Assembly (NCBI GenBank): GCA_963169105.1
Contig: OY720643.1
Span: 102,559,697 to 102,623,696, forward strand
Origin: Ceriagrion tenellum
Taxonomy: Eukaryota; Arthropoda; Insecta; Odonata; Coenagrionidae
Length of the DNA: 64,000 nucleotides
Direction: 5' to 3'
Shown here one piece after another: positions 1 to 11,362 of the stretch (positions are counted from its first letter, which is position 1; the number at the start of each line of letters is the position of its first letter). The notes under the pieces are model-generated. The model searched no databases, was not told where the DNA came from, and saw only the letters and a program-made list of their open reading frames with translations. A program made the translations under genes and the position numbers.

Positions 1-59
1 TACTGAAAATCAACGCTATGCATTTCAAAGGTTTTATTATTTTCAAAATTGGGATAAGC

Positions 60-437
60 TATACATAGGTATCCAGTATCCGGAACCATTTTTGCCCAGA
101 CTTAGCGCATGTTCAAGTTTCCAGTCACAATTTCAAAAACTTGAGTTTTTGCGATTCCTACCTCATCCGCAATGAACTGGATACTTATCGTCTGTCGGAG
201 TCCAACACAGCTTTAACGCGAGCCACATTCATGTCAGTTTTTGACGTGGACGGCCTCCCTGAGCGCTGTTCGTCCTCAGGTGCCTCCCGCCCTTCTTTGA
301 AGGCCTTATGCCACGTGTAAACCTGCGTCCGGGACATCACTTCCTCGCCGTAGGACTCCCGTAACATGGATAAAGTCTCAGTAAAAGATTTGTTCAATTT
401 CACGCAGAATTTCACAGCGTAACGCTGATCCAGAATG
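60..437 (-). pseudogene. Mariner-family transposase remnant (N-terminal DNA-binding part)
   Basis: The minus strand from about 437 encodes a mariner-type helix-turn-helix region: QRYAVKFCVKLNKSF, then SRTQVYTWHKAFKEGRE, then the linker RSGRPSTSKTD. In intact mariners this half of the transposase binds the terminal repeats. The frame breaks near 183. In another frame the second helix-turn-helix continues (FIADEVGIAKTQVFEIV, then a stop, then VWAKMVPD). Coding similarity is lost before the catalytic DDE/D domain. One frameshift, one stop and the missing catalytic half show a dead copy. A C-terminal mariner scrap on the same strand lies at 2117-2285 and may be the other end of a disrupted element, but the order on the minus strand does not fit one simple insertion. 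Family assignment is confident; origin from one copy is inference. Confidence 0.75.
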
Positions 438-844
438 CGCTCCATTTTCAGAAGCTCAAAACTGCGACATCCAATTTCCAGGCGATTGTGACGCGACCAC
501 TGCCAGCAGGCGACTGTGCGATGGCGCGTTTTGAAGGTGAAGGTCGCTCCCACCGCGCGAGCGCTTCCTGCGCCACACTACGACAAGTTCGGGTACTTTC
601 GGAACCAACCCTGTACAATACATAAAAGTTCGTCCCTGGATGATGTGCACTCAGTCGTCGAAATTACTTGAAGTAGAAGTGCAATTTTTGAAAAATTGGA
701 AGTCCGTGTACCGCAGCTGAATGGGACTAGTCATTATTTTGTGCTGGTGTGGGGGAGGTACGCATTTGCAAAAATGCAATGGAGCCCTTTTTTTTTATGC
801 GTTTCATCTTTTTGATATTTTCCTGGGTACCAGGGTACTTAAAT

Positions 845-905
845 TATGTATTTCTCAAGGACGAGAGTGGCGCAAAATGACCGCTGTAGTAGACGCACCC
901 CGAAT
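845..905 (+). repeat. 3'-end scrap of an I-group LINE
   Basis: The sequence GGACGAGAGTGGCGCAAAAT followed by GACCGC and GACGCACCCC matches the hairpin segment near the 3' end of the full LINE copy at 58741-58785. No (TAC)n tail follows, so this is a degraded tail fragment. Nothing else is recognised between about 440 and 1670. Confidence 0.5.
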
Positions 906-1675
906 AAAGAAGCCTATCCTTAAAATCAGAGAATTCATTACAGTAAATTTTATTATCCGTGGATTCAATAGACGAAGAAAAGAGCTTCTTTGACAGCAAA
1001 TAACTGTTCTATGACATTTTTCAGCATGATTAATGTCCAATTTTTTCACAATTTTCTGTTTCCCCCGTAGGTCTGATTTTAGGATGTAGTCAGTAAAAAT
1101 GTCCGACCAATTTCCACCTCTCTTTTCGTCGTATCCCACGTTGGGTCTTTGCGACAGGCAACGTCGCCCGGAATCCCTGCTGGAAGGAAAAAATCGTGAA
1201 ATGACAGCTTTTTTGCATTTCCAGGCCTCCATCACGAAAGTAAATGCGGTGATGTCACTCATACTTTTCGAAATTTGTAATGATACTAGCGAAGAAAAGC
1301 AAGCTGTTATCATTTTGCCTCATTGAAATTAATTTTTAACTATGTCTCATCCCGACGCCTCTGCCGGTACGTTGAGACAAATGCGAGAAGCAGGAGTCCA
1401 GTGGACGCTTCCTGTCTCGCGTGGGTGGAGAAGAAATTGAAAAATTGGCTGGTCTCGCTGGGTTGTAGAAACTAAATTTATTTCGGGAAATAATACAGAT
1501 TCCCTCAAAGTTAAGAACTATCTCTTCTCCCAGCTCGTCCGGATGCCGGAGCGCCACACGGGGTACGTCGTCGCGGCCTCGTTTCTCTTGAGATTCGGGC
1601 TCTCCCACTCCTCCCTCCGGTCCTTATAACTCCTCCAATCGAGGGGTTAGAGGTCGCACCCCACTCTCCCTCGAC

Positions 1676-1870
1676 ACTGCCTTCGAAAGTTCTAGTAGCT
1701 TATGCAGCGATCACGAGGACGCCAATGCAAGGGTCAGTGTAATATAATGACTAGACGCATGTGATCATGCGACACAGCCTTCGAAAGCTGTGGAAGTCCA
1801 GCGATCAGAAGGGTGCCAATGCAAGGGTCAATGTTACATAATAACTCGACGCATGTGAGCATGCGACACT
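1676..1870. repeat. Two-copy direct tandem repeat, unit about 97 bp
   Basis: Both units share CTTCGAAAG near the start, AGCGATCA, GCCAATGCAAGGGTCA, an A/T-rich stretch, CGACGCATGTGA or its close variant, and end in CATGCGACAC. They differ by scattered substitutions, so the duplication is not brand new. No coding potential or known repeat family was recognised. Confidence 0.7.
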
Positions 1871-2116
1871 ACCGATGATTTTCAGTGATTTTCTTCAAGT
1901 TTTTGTCAGAATATTTTTGTGAAAAACTAGGGTAAGTGAATTAGGTTTTTTTTGAGCATCCTTGAAATCACTTGCACTTTTTTTTTTGAAGTTGGTGACA
2001 CGGTGAAAACAGTTTCACGTCTGGTGGTCACCGGCCAATTTCTATAAGATACCCGTTAACCAACACATTAAACCTACACCTTGCCACCAGACAACTTGTA
2101 TCTTAGTATTCCGTAA

Positions 2117-2285
2117 GCGTATACGAGGGTCGTTCAGAACGTAACCTCAGTTTCTAAATAAAAATTCAGCGAATGTAAATACAACTATTTTATTATATAC
2201 AACTTAAAACTACACATTTTCGTTAGTTTTCCATACTTTTTCCAAATAAATACAACCACTTGTCATAACGTTTCACCATTTTTGC
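2117..2285 (-). pseudogene. Mariner-family 3' end and terminal-repeat remnant
   Basis: On the minus strand the sequence encodes MVKRYDKWLYLFGKSMEN followed by a stop, the usual C-terminus of mariner transposases. It is followed by a non-coding tail ending in CTGAACGACCCTCGTAT, the common mariner terminal-repeat sequence (on the plus strand ACGAGGGTCGTTCAGAACGT). Upstream coding sequence is cut at 2286, where a sequence like the 5' end of the local I-group LINE begins. Confidence 0.7.
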
Positions 2286-2318
2286 TACCCCTGCGGGTAG
2301 GGGGATAGAGCAGAGCCA
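2286..2318 (+). repeat. Short match to the 5' end of the I-group LINE family
   Basis: ACCCCTGCGGGTAGGGGGAT matches the first bases of the LINE copies at 23418, 36217, 42626, 53139 and 60800. Similarity is lost after about 33 bases. A 5'-only fragment is not what target-primed reverse transcription normally leaves, so it may be a deletion remnant or a related short element. From here to about 2870 no gene is recognised. Confidence 0.45.
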
Positions 2319-2869
2319 CTTAGAATACTAGGACCCGTCGCAAGTGCGTGACGTCACTGGAGTTAGGGCTGCTGCTAGCCGATGCTTTCGCAAAAATATA
2401 ACAATATCACTGGTAACTTGATGGTGTGATATTTTATCCGTAAAAAATGTTTCCGAGTTTCTCACAAAGGTGTCCACTTTCACAACAACCGTTCAGCAGG
2501 AAAACATCCTCATCAATGAGGCTATTGAAAGTTACACCCACAGCTATTGATTGGTAGCTCTCAGAAAATTTGGCTCTTTTGATAATTTATCGACAACAAT
2601 GTAAATAAATAAAACCATGTTTACAATCTCACACTTGGATTACAATAAACCACCCCTATCAAGGCTTCTGATATAGCTGTTCTATTCTGGAAAATACTTG
2701 GTAACATTATCATTGTCAATTTTAAGATATTTTCTTTACGACCATGTTTTTATACTTATCAGTTCCCTTAATTGTGAGTAGGAAAAAGTATGAGGAAAAC
2801 AATGAGCACTCACAGCTGTAAGGAAAGTTCCTAGGAAAGGTAAATTCGCATATTACCGCGGTACATTGT

Positions 2870-4376
2870 AAGAGATGCATTATAGAGCCAGGTTCCCTGA
2901 GATTTTCTTTTTCCTCATCCCAGTTCCAGTGTTACGCCTTCCATTTAAGTCCCAGGCTAGCTTTGACAAAAAGGTCATCACCTCCACGGACTTTTCAGCA
3001 AGCTTCGAGAGAACCCCTTCAAAACCAGTCCTGGCTAAGAACATTGCATTGTTAGCTGCAGAAAAAGCATGACAAATCAATAAAATATATCTACATGAGA
3101 AACTCAGGAATTGCTGCGAATATTATAAATATGATATATACCTTTTGCTGCTGCTTCAAATTGGGTTGTGGAAGGCACCAGCACTCATTTATTTTGATAT
3201 TGAACCCGGAACCGGAGTCGCCTGGCCTCTTCTCGGGTGTACCAGCCCAGGAGGAGTGACCTGCACCATTTCCTTCAGTCTGTTTCAGACTTAAATACCC
3301 TGAGGTCAGATACAGCAATTGGGATGCCAGGCGCAAGAAAGGCCTGTGGGAGAAATGGAAATAATGTTAAGATTACGATGTAGGTGACAATATAGAATCT
3401 AGAAACCGGATTTTACCCCTTGTCCTAGTCGACTGCTGCATGAAGTTGGTTCGCTTGGAACACCACTAGTAGATAAGCTACCATGGCAGCTGCACCCACT
3501 GGCTCCTGGTTTCCCCTGAGAAGCATCTGCAATGAGCCACAATTATTCAAGATAGATTTAGTGCAATTGGTAACATTAACAGAGGAAAAAGGCTCCCAAG
3601 AAGAATATATTGCACATAAACTACACAGCATTAGCTGTTGCTGAAATGTAAGCTACTAATCTTTGTTGCATAATGGCAATTATTTACAAGTTGCATTCAA
3701 AAACGCTATCGAATTTTGTCACACTTTGTTCACAACCTAGTTATAAACTTTCAATCACATTGCTGTTGCACAATTGATGATTAAGTTTATCACTCAGAGA
3801 GCTTCATTTGAAATTTGAATGTAAAGAAAATAATGCACACTTGGGAGTGCATACATTACTGCAACTAACACTTATCAATGGCCTTCAAGATGTAAGAGAC
3901 TTGTAATAAATTAAATATCACAGAAATACAACTAGAAGTAATTTCACAAGGAAGAGGGCACTCATCCAACCAATGACACAAGAGCATGCTTTCACACTTA
4001 CTAGAAGTCAAGTGAGATTTCAAAGTTAGTATATCCGAGGTCAAATCGGAAACTTGAGAGGAGAGGGCATCCAGCCTCGAGATGATTACATCATCTCGAA
4101 TCAAGCCTTCTGTAGCTGCTAAATCTTTCCTTGCTTCCAGGGCAATAGATTTCCAATGCTCGGCCTCCTTATATTTCTTCAATGTAGATTCATCAGTGCT
4201 TTCAAAGCCATTTGCAAAGGTGTTGCAAGAGGAAGACTTATAAGCCATCTTGTTGAGGCTGGCAGGCTTGGACAATTTAGGTTTCTTGGCAACTGCAGGT
4301 TTTCCTTGACAAAATCATGCATTTTGTCAATACCATTAGTATTGGCACTCCTCTTACTGTCAATCTTTGCATTGGA
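2870..4376 (-). CDS. Multi-exon minus-strand gene or gene remnant, coiled-coil exon, function unknown
   Basis: Four exon-like blocks on the minus strand have good splice signals. The first is 4376-4002 (acceptor TTTCCTATTGCAG, donor GTAAGTG) and encodes a basic segment then a predicted coiled coil (KYKEAEHWKSIALEARKDL, SRLDALSSQVSDLTSDIL). The second is 3525-3417 (acceptor CATTGCAG, donor GTAAAA), Ser/Gly/Cys rich. The third is 3343-3142 (acceptor CCCACAG, donor GTATAT). The fourth starts at 3055 (acceptor TTTTTCTGCAG) and ends near 2880 with a stop, encoding FEGVLSKLAEKSVEVMTFL. In the first block two frames must be used, so there is a one-base indel or a misplaced boundary. I do not recognise the family. 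It could be a host gene, a processed piece, or part of an unknown transposon. Confidence 0.4.
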
Positions 4377-4739
4377 CTGCAATAGGAAAAAAATGTTATC
4401 AGTACTCCTTATGTTTACACTCAAATATTAGCCAATATAAGTTAAAGTGGAAATATTCTATTTAAAAAATTAAATTGAACTTGGGCAGCAAATTAAATTG
4501 AAAATTCTCAATAGAATTTCGAGATTGATTTAAATCCTGACATTCCACTTTATCCAGATATTCAAACTGAGATTAAATGTAATGAGAATGTGAGAACTCA
4601 ATTGAATCCTGAGATTCAATTGAAGTATAACGTTCAATAGTTTCTCCCAACGAAACAGTATCATGTACATTCATCGAATGAACAGTTGCCCTCTTTTCCA
4701 TTAAAGCGCTTCTTTCCTTACAAAAATTAGGACCATCAA

Positions 4740-5705
4740 GATCAAGCAATCAAGATCAAGCAATTCATCCTCAAGGAACATTCTTAGGTGTGACAGATCA
4801 ACATGATCAGCTGGTGTGGAGATCTATTCTTTACGTAAACAGCTGTCTTTGCAGCTTCTGCCCACATTCTTTTATTATATTTGACCTCCAGTATCATGCA
4901 CCTCATTTTCTCCATTACAGTCCTGTTGACCCTTTCAGCCACACCATTTTGTTGTGGATTGTAGGGGGTTGTGAGCTGATGCTTAATATCATTTACTCTT
5001 CGAAAGTTTAGACAATCAGCAAGAACATATTCAGACCCATTATCAGATCGAATACACTTAATTATTGAACCGGTCTCATTTTCCCCATGCACTTTGAAAT
5101 CCTCAAAAGTTTTTCTCCAAGATGATACCTCCATTTGCCCACAAATCCGTATGTAACAGTTCGTCTTTCCCTGGCTCTTTTGTGCTTGGATGGTTTAAAA
5201 GGCATCTTACACATTTTTTCCTCGACACAAGGAAGGCATTGCTTCTCATTATTAACAAACGAAATGCCTGTAGCCATTCCATTTTTGAGAGGATTCATGC
5301 TCACTATTTAAGTGACCCAATCTCCTATGCCTCAAGGGTTGGGAGGATCTGTTGGCAGTGAAATTGACCATTTCATTACGTATGTATAAACGATAAAAAA
5401 AATTTGAAGTAGAAGCTCTTAACACTTCCCACAATGGTACAGTCATCGTCTAAAATTTTACGGCCATGCTCATCAAATAATACTGAATACCCTTTAGATA
5501 CAAATTTGCTGACAGATAACAAGTTAACATTAAGATCAGAAACATGCTTAACACCGGAAATAGTGATGACTTTATCATCACAATAATGTTTAACAGATAC
5601 TTCACCTACACCCTTGGCTGATACCTTTTCATTGTTCGCATCAGTTACTTAAATGTCCATGTTGCCTTTATAATTTGACAGCCAGTCTCTACTCCTTTCC
5701 AATGG
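4740..5705 (-). pseudogene. Ty1/copia retrotransposon: protease remnant, pre-integrase and integrase
   Basis: Read from 5705 down, the minus strand encodes the end of the copia protease region (NLLSVSKFVSKGYSVLFDEH), then the gag-pre-integrase signature LRHRRLGHLN with CLPCVEEKMCKM, then the integrase core with IRSDNGSEY and TTPYNPQQNGVAERVNRTVM. These hold the second Asp and the Glu of the DDE triad. Several frameshifts separate the blocks. The protease active-site DSG lies beyond the break at about 5705. RT is absent on this side. In a live element this polyprotein part would mature the particle and insert the cDNA. Confidence 0.8.
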
Positions 5706-6201
5706 ACACTGGGAGTATGCTAAGAGGGCACTTACGTACCCAAAGGGAACAATTGACCTAGGACTAGTCTACAAGTAATCTGTTCAACAAAATCATATTG
5801 TTGAGTATGTAGATACTGATTGGGCAAGTGATCAAGTGGATCAAAAGTCATACACTGGGTATGTGTTTACATGTGCTGGTGCTGCAGTTTCTTGGGAGTG
5901 TAAGAAGCAGCGGACTGTGGCTCTCTCGAGCACCGAGGCTGAGTACATGGCCATACCAGATGCTGCAAAGGAAGCAGTTTACCTGAAAGTGTTAATTCGT
6001 GAACTGATGGGTAGCTGTGGAGCCATTGCAGTGTACAGTGACAATCAGAGTGCCCAAAAGATTGTGTCCAACCCGGTTATTCACAACCGCACAAAATATA
6101 TTGATTTGAGGCATCATTTTGTAAGGGAGGTTGTCTCAAATGATACGATGAACTTATTATATTTACCTTCTGGTGAAATGGTTGCTGATGATGATTGCTG
6201 A
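5706..6201 (+). pseudogene. Ty1/copia RNase H domain, opposite orientation to its integrase
   Basis: The plus strand encodes the end of RT and the RNase H of a copia element: KGTIDLGLVYK, a stop, then VEYVDTDWASDQVDQKSYTG, ALSSTEAEYMA, VYSDNQSAQKI and the C-terminal NRTKYIDLRHHFVREVV. The acidic residues DTDWA, TEAEY and SDNQS are present. The integrase and protease lie immediately to the left on the other strand, so the element has been broken by an inversion or two copies are joined. The frame runs into a minisatellite at 6183. Confidence 0.85.
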
Positions 6202-6307
6202 TGATGATTGCTGATGATGATTGCTGATGATGATTGCTGATGATGATTGCTGATGATGATTGCTGATGATGATTGCTGATGTTGATTGCTGATGTTGATT
6301 GCTGATG
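6183..6307. repeat. Minisatellite, 13-bp unit GCTGATGATGATT
   Basis: About nine and a half head-to-tail units. The last two complete units change to GCTGATGTTGATT. It begins exactly in the copia C-terminal codons (VADDDC), so it arose by expansion of the coding end between RNase H and the 3' LTR. Confidence 0.9.
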
Positions 6308-6403
6308 TTTTGACTGAAGAACTGTCATTTCCAAAGCACCAATTTTGTGTTAGACTTGGTGTGTGCTAATATTTATTATGCTGATGATTAGATTAAGGGA
6401 GAG

Positions 6404-6612
6404 TGTTAGATAATATTGTACCGTCTATTTGTGCGTTGAGTTTCCTATTTACACTGAGAGACATCTAGTGGTTTGTTTGGAAATGTGAACTACCTTTTGG
6501 CATTTCTTTTGTTTTTTGTACTGACGTTGTCGTTGTCTTTTGCCGCCTTTGGAGAATAGACGTGTGTTTCCGCTTTCGCTGTTTTATTTATCGATCCTCG
6601 TGGTTTCTAACA
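6404..6612 (+). mobile_element. Copia-type 3' LTR
   Basis: The segment starts TGTTAGATAA and ends GGTTTCTAACA, giving the usual TG...CA boundaries and a 6-bp terminal inverted repeat TGTTAG/CTAACA. A purine-rich primer for plus-strand synthesis (GATTAAGGGAGAG) lies immediately upstream and RNase H lies about 200 bases upstream on the same strand. Length is 209 bp, typical of insect copia LTRs. No matching 5' LTR was seen in the window. Confidence 0.8.
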
Positions 6613-6657
6613 GAAATTCCTCTTGGATATTTTCCTGTGATTTGGTGTGCCTTTGCA

Positions 6658-6842
6658 ATGAGATCTAAGGAATATAAATGGTGTTTTGTGCCACAATATT
6701 AAAAAACATCGGTAAAAACACCGATCAAGAAATTATTCAGCTTCCAAACGACGGAAAAAGAAAGAAACTATAGTTTCGAGCGACATGCCGGGATTTCGTC
6801 CTCAGCCAAACAAATCTCTACTGTTGTGAAGACCATTTTAAA
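6658..6842 (+). pseudogene. THAP-like zinc-finger exon, degenerate
   Basis: The block starts MRSKEYKWCFVPQY and, after a stop and a frameshift, ends NLYCCEDHFK followed by a GTATGT splice donor. The KWCFVP start and CEDHF end are the hallmarks of THAP DNA-binding domains, which open many insect transposon-derived genes. The second zinc ligand has been lost. No downstream exon was identified. I see nothing else I can name between 6843 and about 9740; 8230-9010 is relatively GC rich with short unrelated ORFs. Confidence 0.45.
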
Positions 6843-9739
6843 GTATGTATCAAGTTATGACGAGCAATCCGATTACATGTAATTAAATACATCTTTTCAT
6901 GTACATTTACGCAAATGAATTCAATATAGCTACCGGAAGACTCAACAAATTTCATGAGTCGATGATTGGTAGTCCGACTAAATTAAAACCTGAGGCCTCG
7001 ATATTCATTTGCACTAAGTATGCTTTACTGCTCACTTTGTTCTTGGCATATTTTTGCAATGACAGTGAATAGATCCTCCTCCATTCACTAGGACGTACCC
7101 TAAAGTATTTTCGCCATAACTCTCACGAGGAGCTCTATTAAATAAAAAAAACTTCAAATGAACCTTGAATACCGGTGAATGAGGGTAAAAATCCATTCGT
7201 TGGCGGTTCAATGGCAGAGAAGACACCTAGAGTCATCCTCTGCGGGAAATCTCTGATTAAAGCCTTAAGTGAATAATATAGCGTTAAAATTAAAGGTGAA
7301 TCAAGTCGAAAGTTATTGCGAATGTTTATTTAGATTTAATGCCATTGTTGACGATTCCGATAAACTTCAGATATGCGATTTATTAACGAGGTATGAATAT
7401 ACCATGATTCTGACTTAAAATACGGAGGTAAAGTAATAAAAATCTATATGACCCATCAGAACATTATTCGTAACAGTGTAAAATGAAAAAAAAAAAACCT
7501 TTTAACGTCTGCAAGAATTAGGACAAAATTTGGTTTATTTACATAACACTGAGTTCTCTGCTAAAGTTATGGGAAAGTTCACATGTTCATAATTTTGAAA
7601 CAAACCTACCTAAATTGAGGATGACGGTATCCGAAGTGAAATTCATAAAAATGATTAACAACATAAAATGAGGTCTTAACAGACTAAGTTTGTACTTTAA
7701 TTTTATGGACTGCAGCTCCACGAATTTCGGGAGCATTAAATCGGTCGTCCTCCTTATGAAAGCTGTGACGTAACCTCCTCCAGCCTATGATCCCAGAAGA
7801 TTGCCTACCACTTCGAAATGCCCTCGGCAGCTCTCAGCAGGCTTCCATCTCCAGTCTGGTGTGGATGCTCACCTCATAGGAATTTTTAAATTAAATTAAA
7901 TGGGCGCCAGACAACCAAGATTGTCTTCCTACAAGCAACACTTACTTTGAGGAGAGACCGAAAAGATAACGCGATTATCAGGACGAATTGACATGGGCGT
8001 AATTACTTAGACCTGAACACATTTAAAATTAACAATGCAAATTTATTTGAATATAGAAATTTGCAACAACAAGACATTGACAAAATACAATAATTGAAAA
8101 TAAGGTCTTAATACCAATCACAAAGAATGAATAAAGTTTCGATACCATAAAACTGAAAGATATTTCCAATGAAACAATACCGACCAACACCTGATACATA
8201 ATCACTTATTATATAAGATGGACTCATTTCTTCACACTCGCTGCCCCCAAACCCAGCTCATAAAACTCCCTGGTGCTCCGACAGCCCGAGGACAGCATGT
8301 GCCAAATCCCACTCCGTGGAATTGCGGGCCTTCGCAGAGGTTCAGAGCCAGTCAAATCAGCTTTCACATTGACCGCAATGGTACAATGGAATAATGTAGC
8401 TCCCGTTGCTCAGCAGCACTTATGAAAGTCGGTCCCTCGCGAACCTTTGTGAGTTTTGCCTGCACGAGAACTTCGCGCAGCATCAGCCCCACCAATATTG
8501 AGGTAATAAGCAGGCCCCGCCAAACGTGCCCTGTGAACACAAAGAAAAGAGAGACCCAACTTCCCCGTGAATGGCCACATCGCTGCACCGGTAATTTCAA
8601 TCGTGGAATCGGGGGAGGACGAGTAACTCACCGGAGTGCAGTGTAGAGAGAGCTTATATCCTCCGGGCAACTACTTTAGCCTAGCCGAGCAGTGCTGAAC
8701 ACTAGGTGCTGATCCCTCTCGAGTTACTCCAGCGCAGAGAACGTCTCCTCTCTCGACGCGAGCTACCTACACTGCTAGCCTCATATAGGCTTGCACTATC
8801 GCTTAGTGCGCCGGCCTTTCCGAGATCCTCCGGCCAGTCAGCCGACCTATCTGGCCGGGAGGGGTAATTCCTGGAGACGGTGGGGAAGTAAGGGGGAGGG
8901 GGTTCTGAGTTCCGAGGAAGGAAAAGTCCTGTCTAGACAATGAGGAGTCCTGCCTGATGAAGGGAAGGCTCCTTATGTGACCTTGGAAAGCCACCCAGCC
9001 GGCCGGCCGGCTAAGGCAAGCCTAAACAGCTTCAGAGAATGACCGTTACAAAGCACTACCACAAACATATCCACTGAGGGTAAATTGCCTGATGTGGTTT
9101 TAGTATAGCCACTTTACACCATATGAGTTATTGGCCAGTAGATATCTTCTTAAAATACGGTCTCTTCTACTGTTCTACCCGTGCTCTCTTTGCTTTTGTC
9201 TCTCGCACAGCGAAAATGACGTCACACCAATCAGATTTCGTTTCGCTGTCACGTGAAAAAATACGAAATTTCTACTATTTTAGTCATAAATATCCGTAAA
9301 TAGTGAATAAATTTCAAAAAAATCTTCACTCCATACGTTTGTTGGAGTAAAAATAACGTATTAAGTTCCGTAATATTACAATTTAAATTTTGGAAAATAC
9401 CAAATTTAGGACGTGATAAACGATATCAATGGAGTGGATCATGACACGACTTAAGGTAGAGGGTTATTTTGATGGAAAGAAAAATTTAGATTTTTCTTGG
9501 GGATGTTACCGCCTCACACTATTCTTGTTGATTCTAAAGCATAGGAATGGTGAGGCTGGTTGAATGAAAATAGATTTAAGTCTTCAAATCTAATTATTAG
9601 TAATGTATGATGAAGACTCATTTAATATGCCATGTGATGTTCTTTTTTATTCACTCTCAAAAATTAAGGCCAGTAATACGCATTGAACTCCTAAATTTAA
9701 CCACATAACTTCATATGATAACTGCGAGGCAGGACATGT

Positions 9740-10310
9740 GACTTACATATAGGTAAAAATGATCAGAATTAAGTAGTTGGAAGGTCCATTTTATAAACAG
9801 GAATCAGTGGCATATGATTAGGCCCCACTTGAGTTTAAGCACTAGCGGCTTAGGTAAGAGCAATTCACTCTACAAATAGGTAAAAATGATCAGAATTATG
9901 TAATTGGAAGCTACATTTTAAAAACAGGAATCAGTTGCAGGATGATAAGAGTAAAACTTAAATGTTTAAGAGAAATATTTCATATTTCAATCTTTCTGGA
10001 GTATTTTAAGGATGTAAAACCTATTTTAATTTTGACTAAGAGTACATATTAAGAATTTTATTTTAATACCAATATATGTAACATATATTTTTTTTTATAA
10101 ACATGACGTGTAGTGGTGCAAAATGACCATGTTGTCGACGCACCCTATAAACCAAATACTACTACTACTACTAATCTTTCTGGAGACAGAATGGGATTGG
10201 ATATATTTGTAATTTCACATATGACCAATCACGACGTCATCCAGGTGGTACACAAGAGATACAGGTACAGTTTCTTTCAAGATTTTAAATTTCATTAGGC
10301 GTTCGTATAT
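9740..10310. repeat. Unclassified interspersed repeat (first copy), split by a LINE tail
   Basis: The segment around AGGTAAAAATGATCAGAATT occurs twice here (9752 and 9880), and a longer part through AGACAGAATGGGATT and GACGTCATCCAGGTGGTACA recurs at 16325-16530. A LINE tail is inserted at 10001. No coding potential, LTR or terminal repeat was found, so the class is unknown. Confidence 0.6.
10001..10172 (+). mobile_element. Severely 5'-truncated I-group LINE insertion
   Basis: Only the last 172 bases of a LINE are present: GTATTTTAAGGATGTAAAA at the start, the hairpin GGTGCAAAATGACC...GTCGACGCACC, and a (TAC)n tail. It is flanked by a perfect 12-bp target duplication AATCTTTCTGGA (9989-10000 and 10173-10184). 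It sits inside the unclassified repeat; the copy at 16.4 kb lacks it and so shows the empty site. Confidence 0.9.
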
Positions 10311-10548
10311 ATTATAAAATATAAGTTATATTAGACAATATTCCTCGTTTAACGTCGTAGTTTGGTACTTGGCATGTAGCTCCCAACTATTTTTCTCTCT
10401 ATGATGCTTACTAAGGTGTTACATATGACCATCTGTTACGCTGAAGGCCACAGGATAAATAAAGTTTCGTTACTTCTACAAATACGTACCAAAAATTCAA
10501 TCTTAGCATATTCATTTTCTATGGTTAATTACAAGAGAATATTTTGCA

Positions 10549-10815
10549 AAACACCCCTGCGGGTAGGGGAATGGAGAATACTCCCGCAGTATCCCTAATT
10601 GTCGTAAGAGGCGACTAAAAGGGCGGGGAGGTGAAACCCCGAAAACAAACCCCCAGGCAGCAAAGGGATGCGTCCGGACAGTTTTGTGGGTCCCTTGTCT
10701 GTGTGCGGCCATACCAGCTGGCCTGCGATCCACCCGCATGTTTGCCGTGTGCGGAGACCCGTAAGGGGTGAAGGGGTTCCTGGTAGGTGAGTGCCTGGTG
10801 GGTGCCTTCTTCAGG
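10549..10815 (+). repeat. 5' UTR fragment of an I-group LINE
   Basis: This matches the first 260 or so bases of the LINE family, including ACCCCTGCGGGTAGGGGAAT, GTCGTAAGAGGCGACTAAAA and GGGCGGGGAGGTGAAACC. It diverges after about 10790 and has no ORF or tail. As a 5'-only piece it most likely remains from a larger copy after deletion. Confidence 0.8.
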
Positions 10816-11362
10816 CAAGGAAGCTTGAATGTGATCCCACCAAAGCTTGCCATTTTTTTAAATTCATGCAGTGTTCTGCACATCATGTGTGTTTTGGGTG
10901 GTGTTCCCCAATGGGGAAGTTGAAGATGGAGATTTTCGACCACCAGAACAAGGGGCCAGGGCCATGCTTCAGGAAGTAAGGGCTGTGAGCTAAGGAATCA
11001 TTCACCGCCTTTTAAGCTAGGTTACTTTCATTTCTATGAAAGGTTGTGTGGAAAACTTTCTATTCTACCTTACTCACGCATTTTGTCTCTTTTAATCGAC
11101 CCTGACAGGTCTACGATGGCTCCCTTCGTCTCCATAGAATTCTTTGCCGTAATTTCCATGGCAAATGCGATCCTTCGCATCGCATCTGCCATCTTGTGAT
11201 TAATTTTCATCATTCTTTATAGTAAGAAGCATCTTTTTTTAATGAGAGGAAAAATAAAATTTTCCAGTGAGTACTGATTGTCCCCTATACAGTACAGAGA
11301 CTGGGCACTAGTGCCAATCACCACCAATTTCCAACTCGACCGAGTCCGGGCCGCAAGTCCCC

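Noticed and set aside
6183..6307. Regular repeat considered as a CRISPR array
   Set aside because: Units are contiguous 13-mers without spacers, in a eukaryotic retrotransposon.
8364..8994. Cluster of short ORFs in a GC-rich patch
   Set aside because: No domain, splice or start context and no similarity to the elements in the window; not reported as genes.
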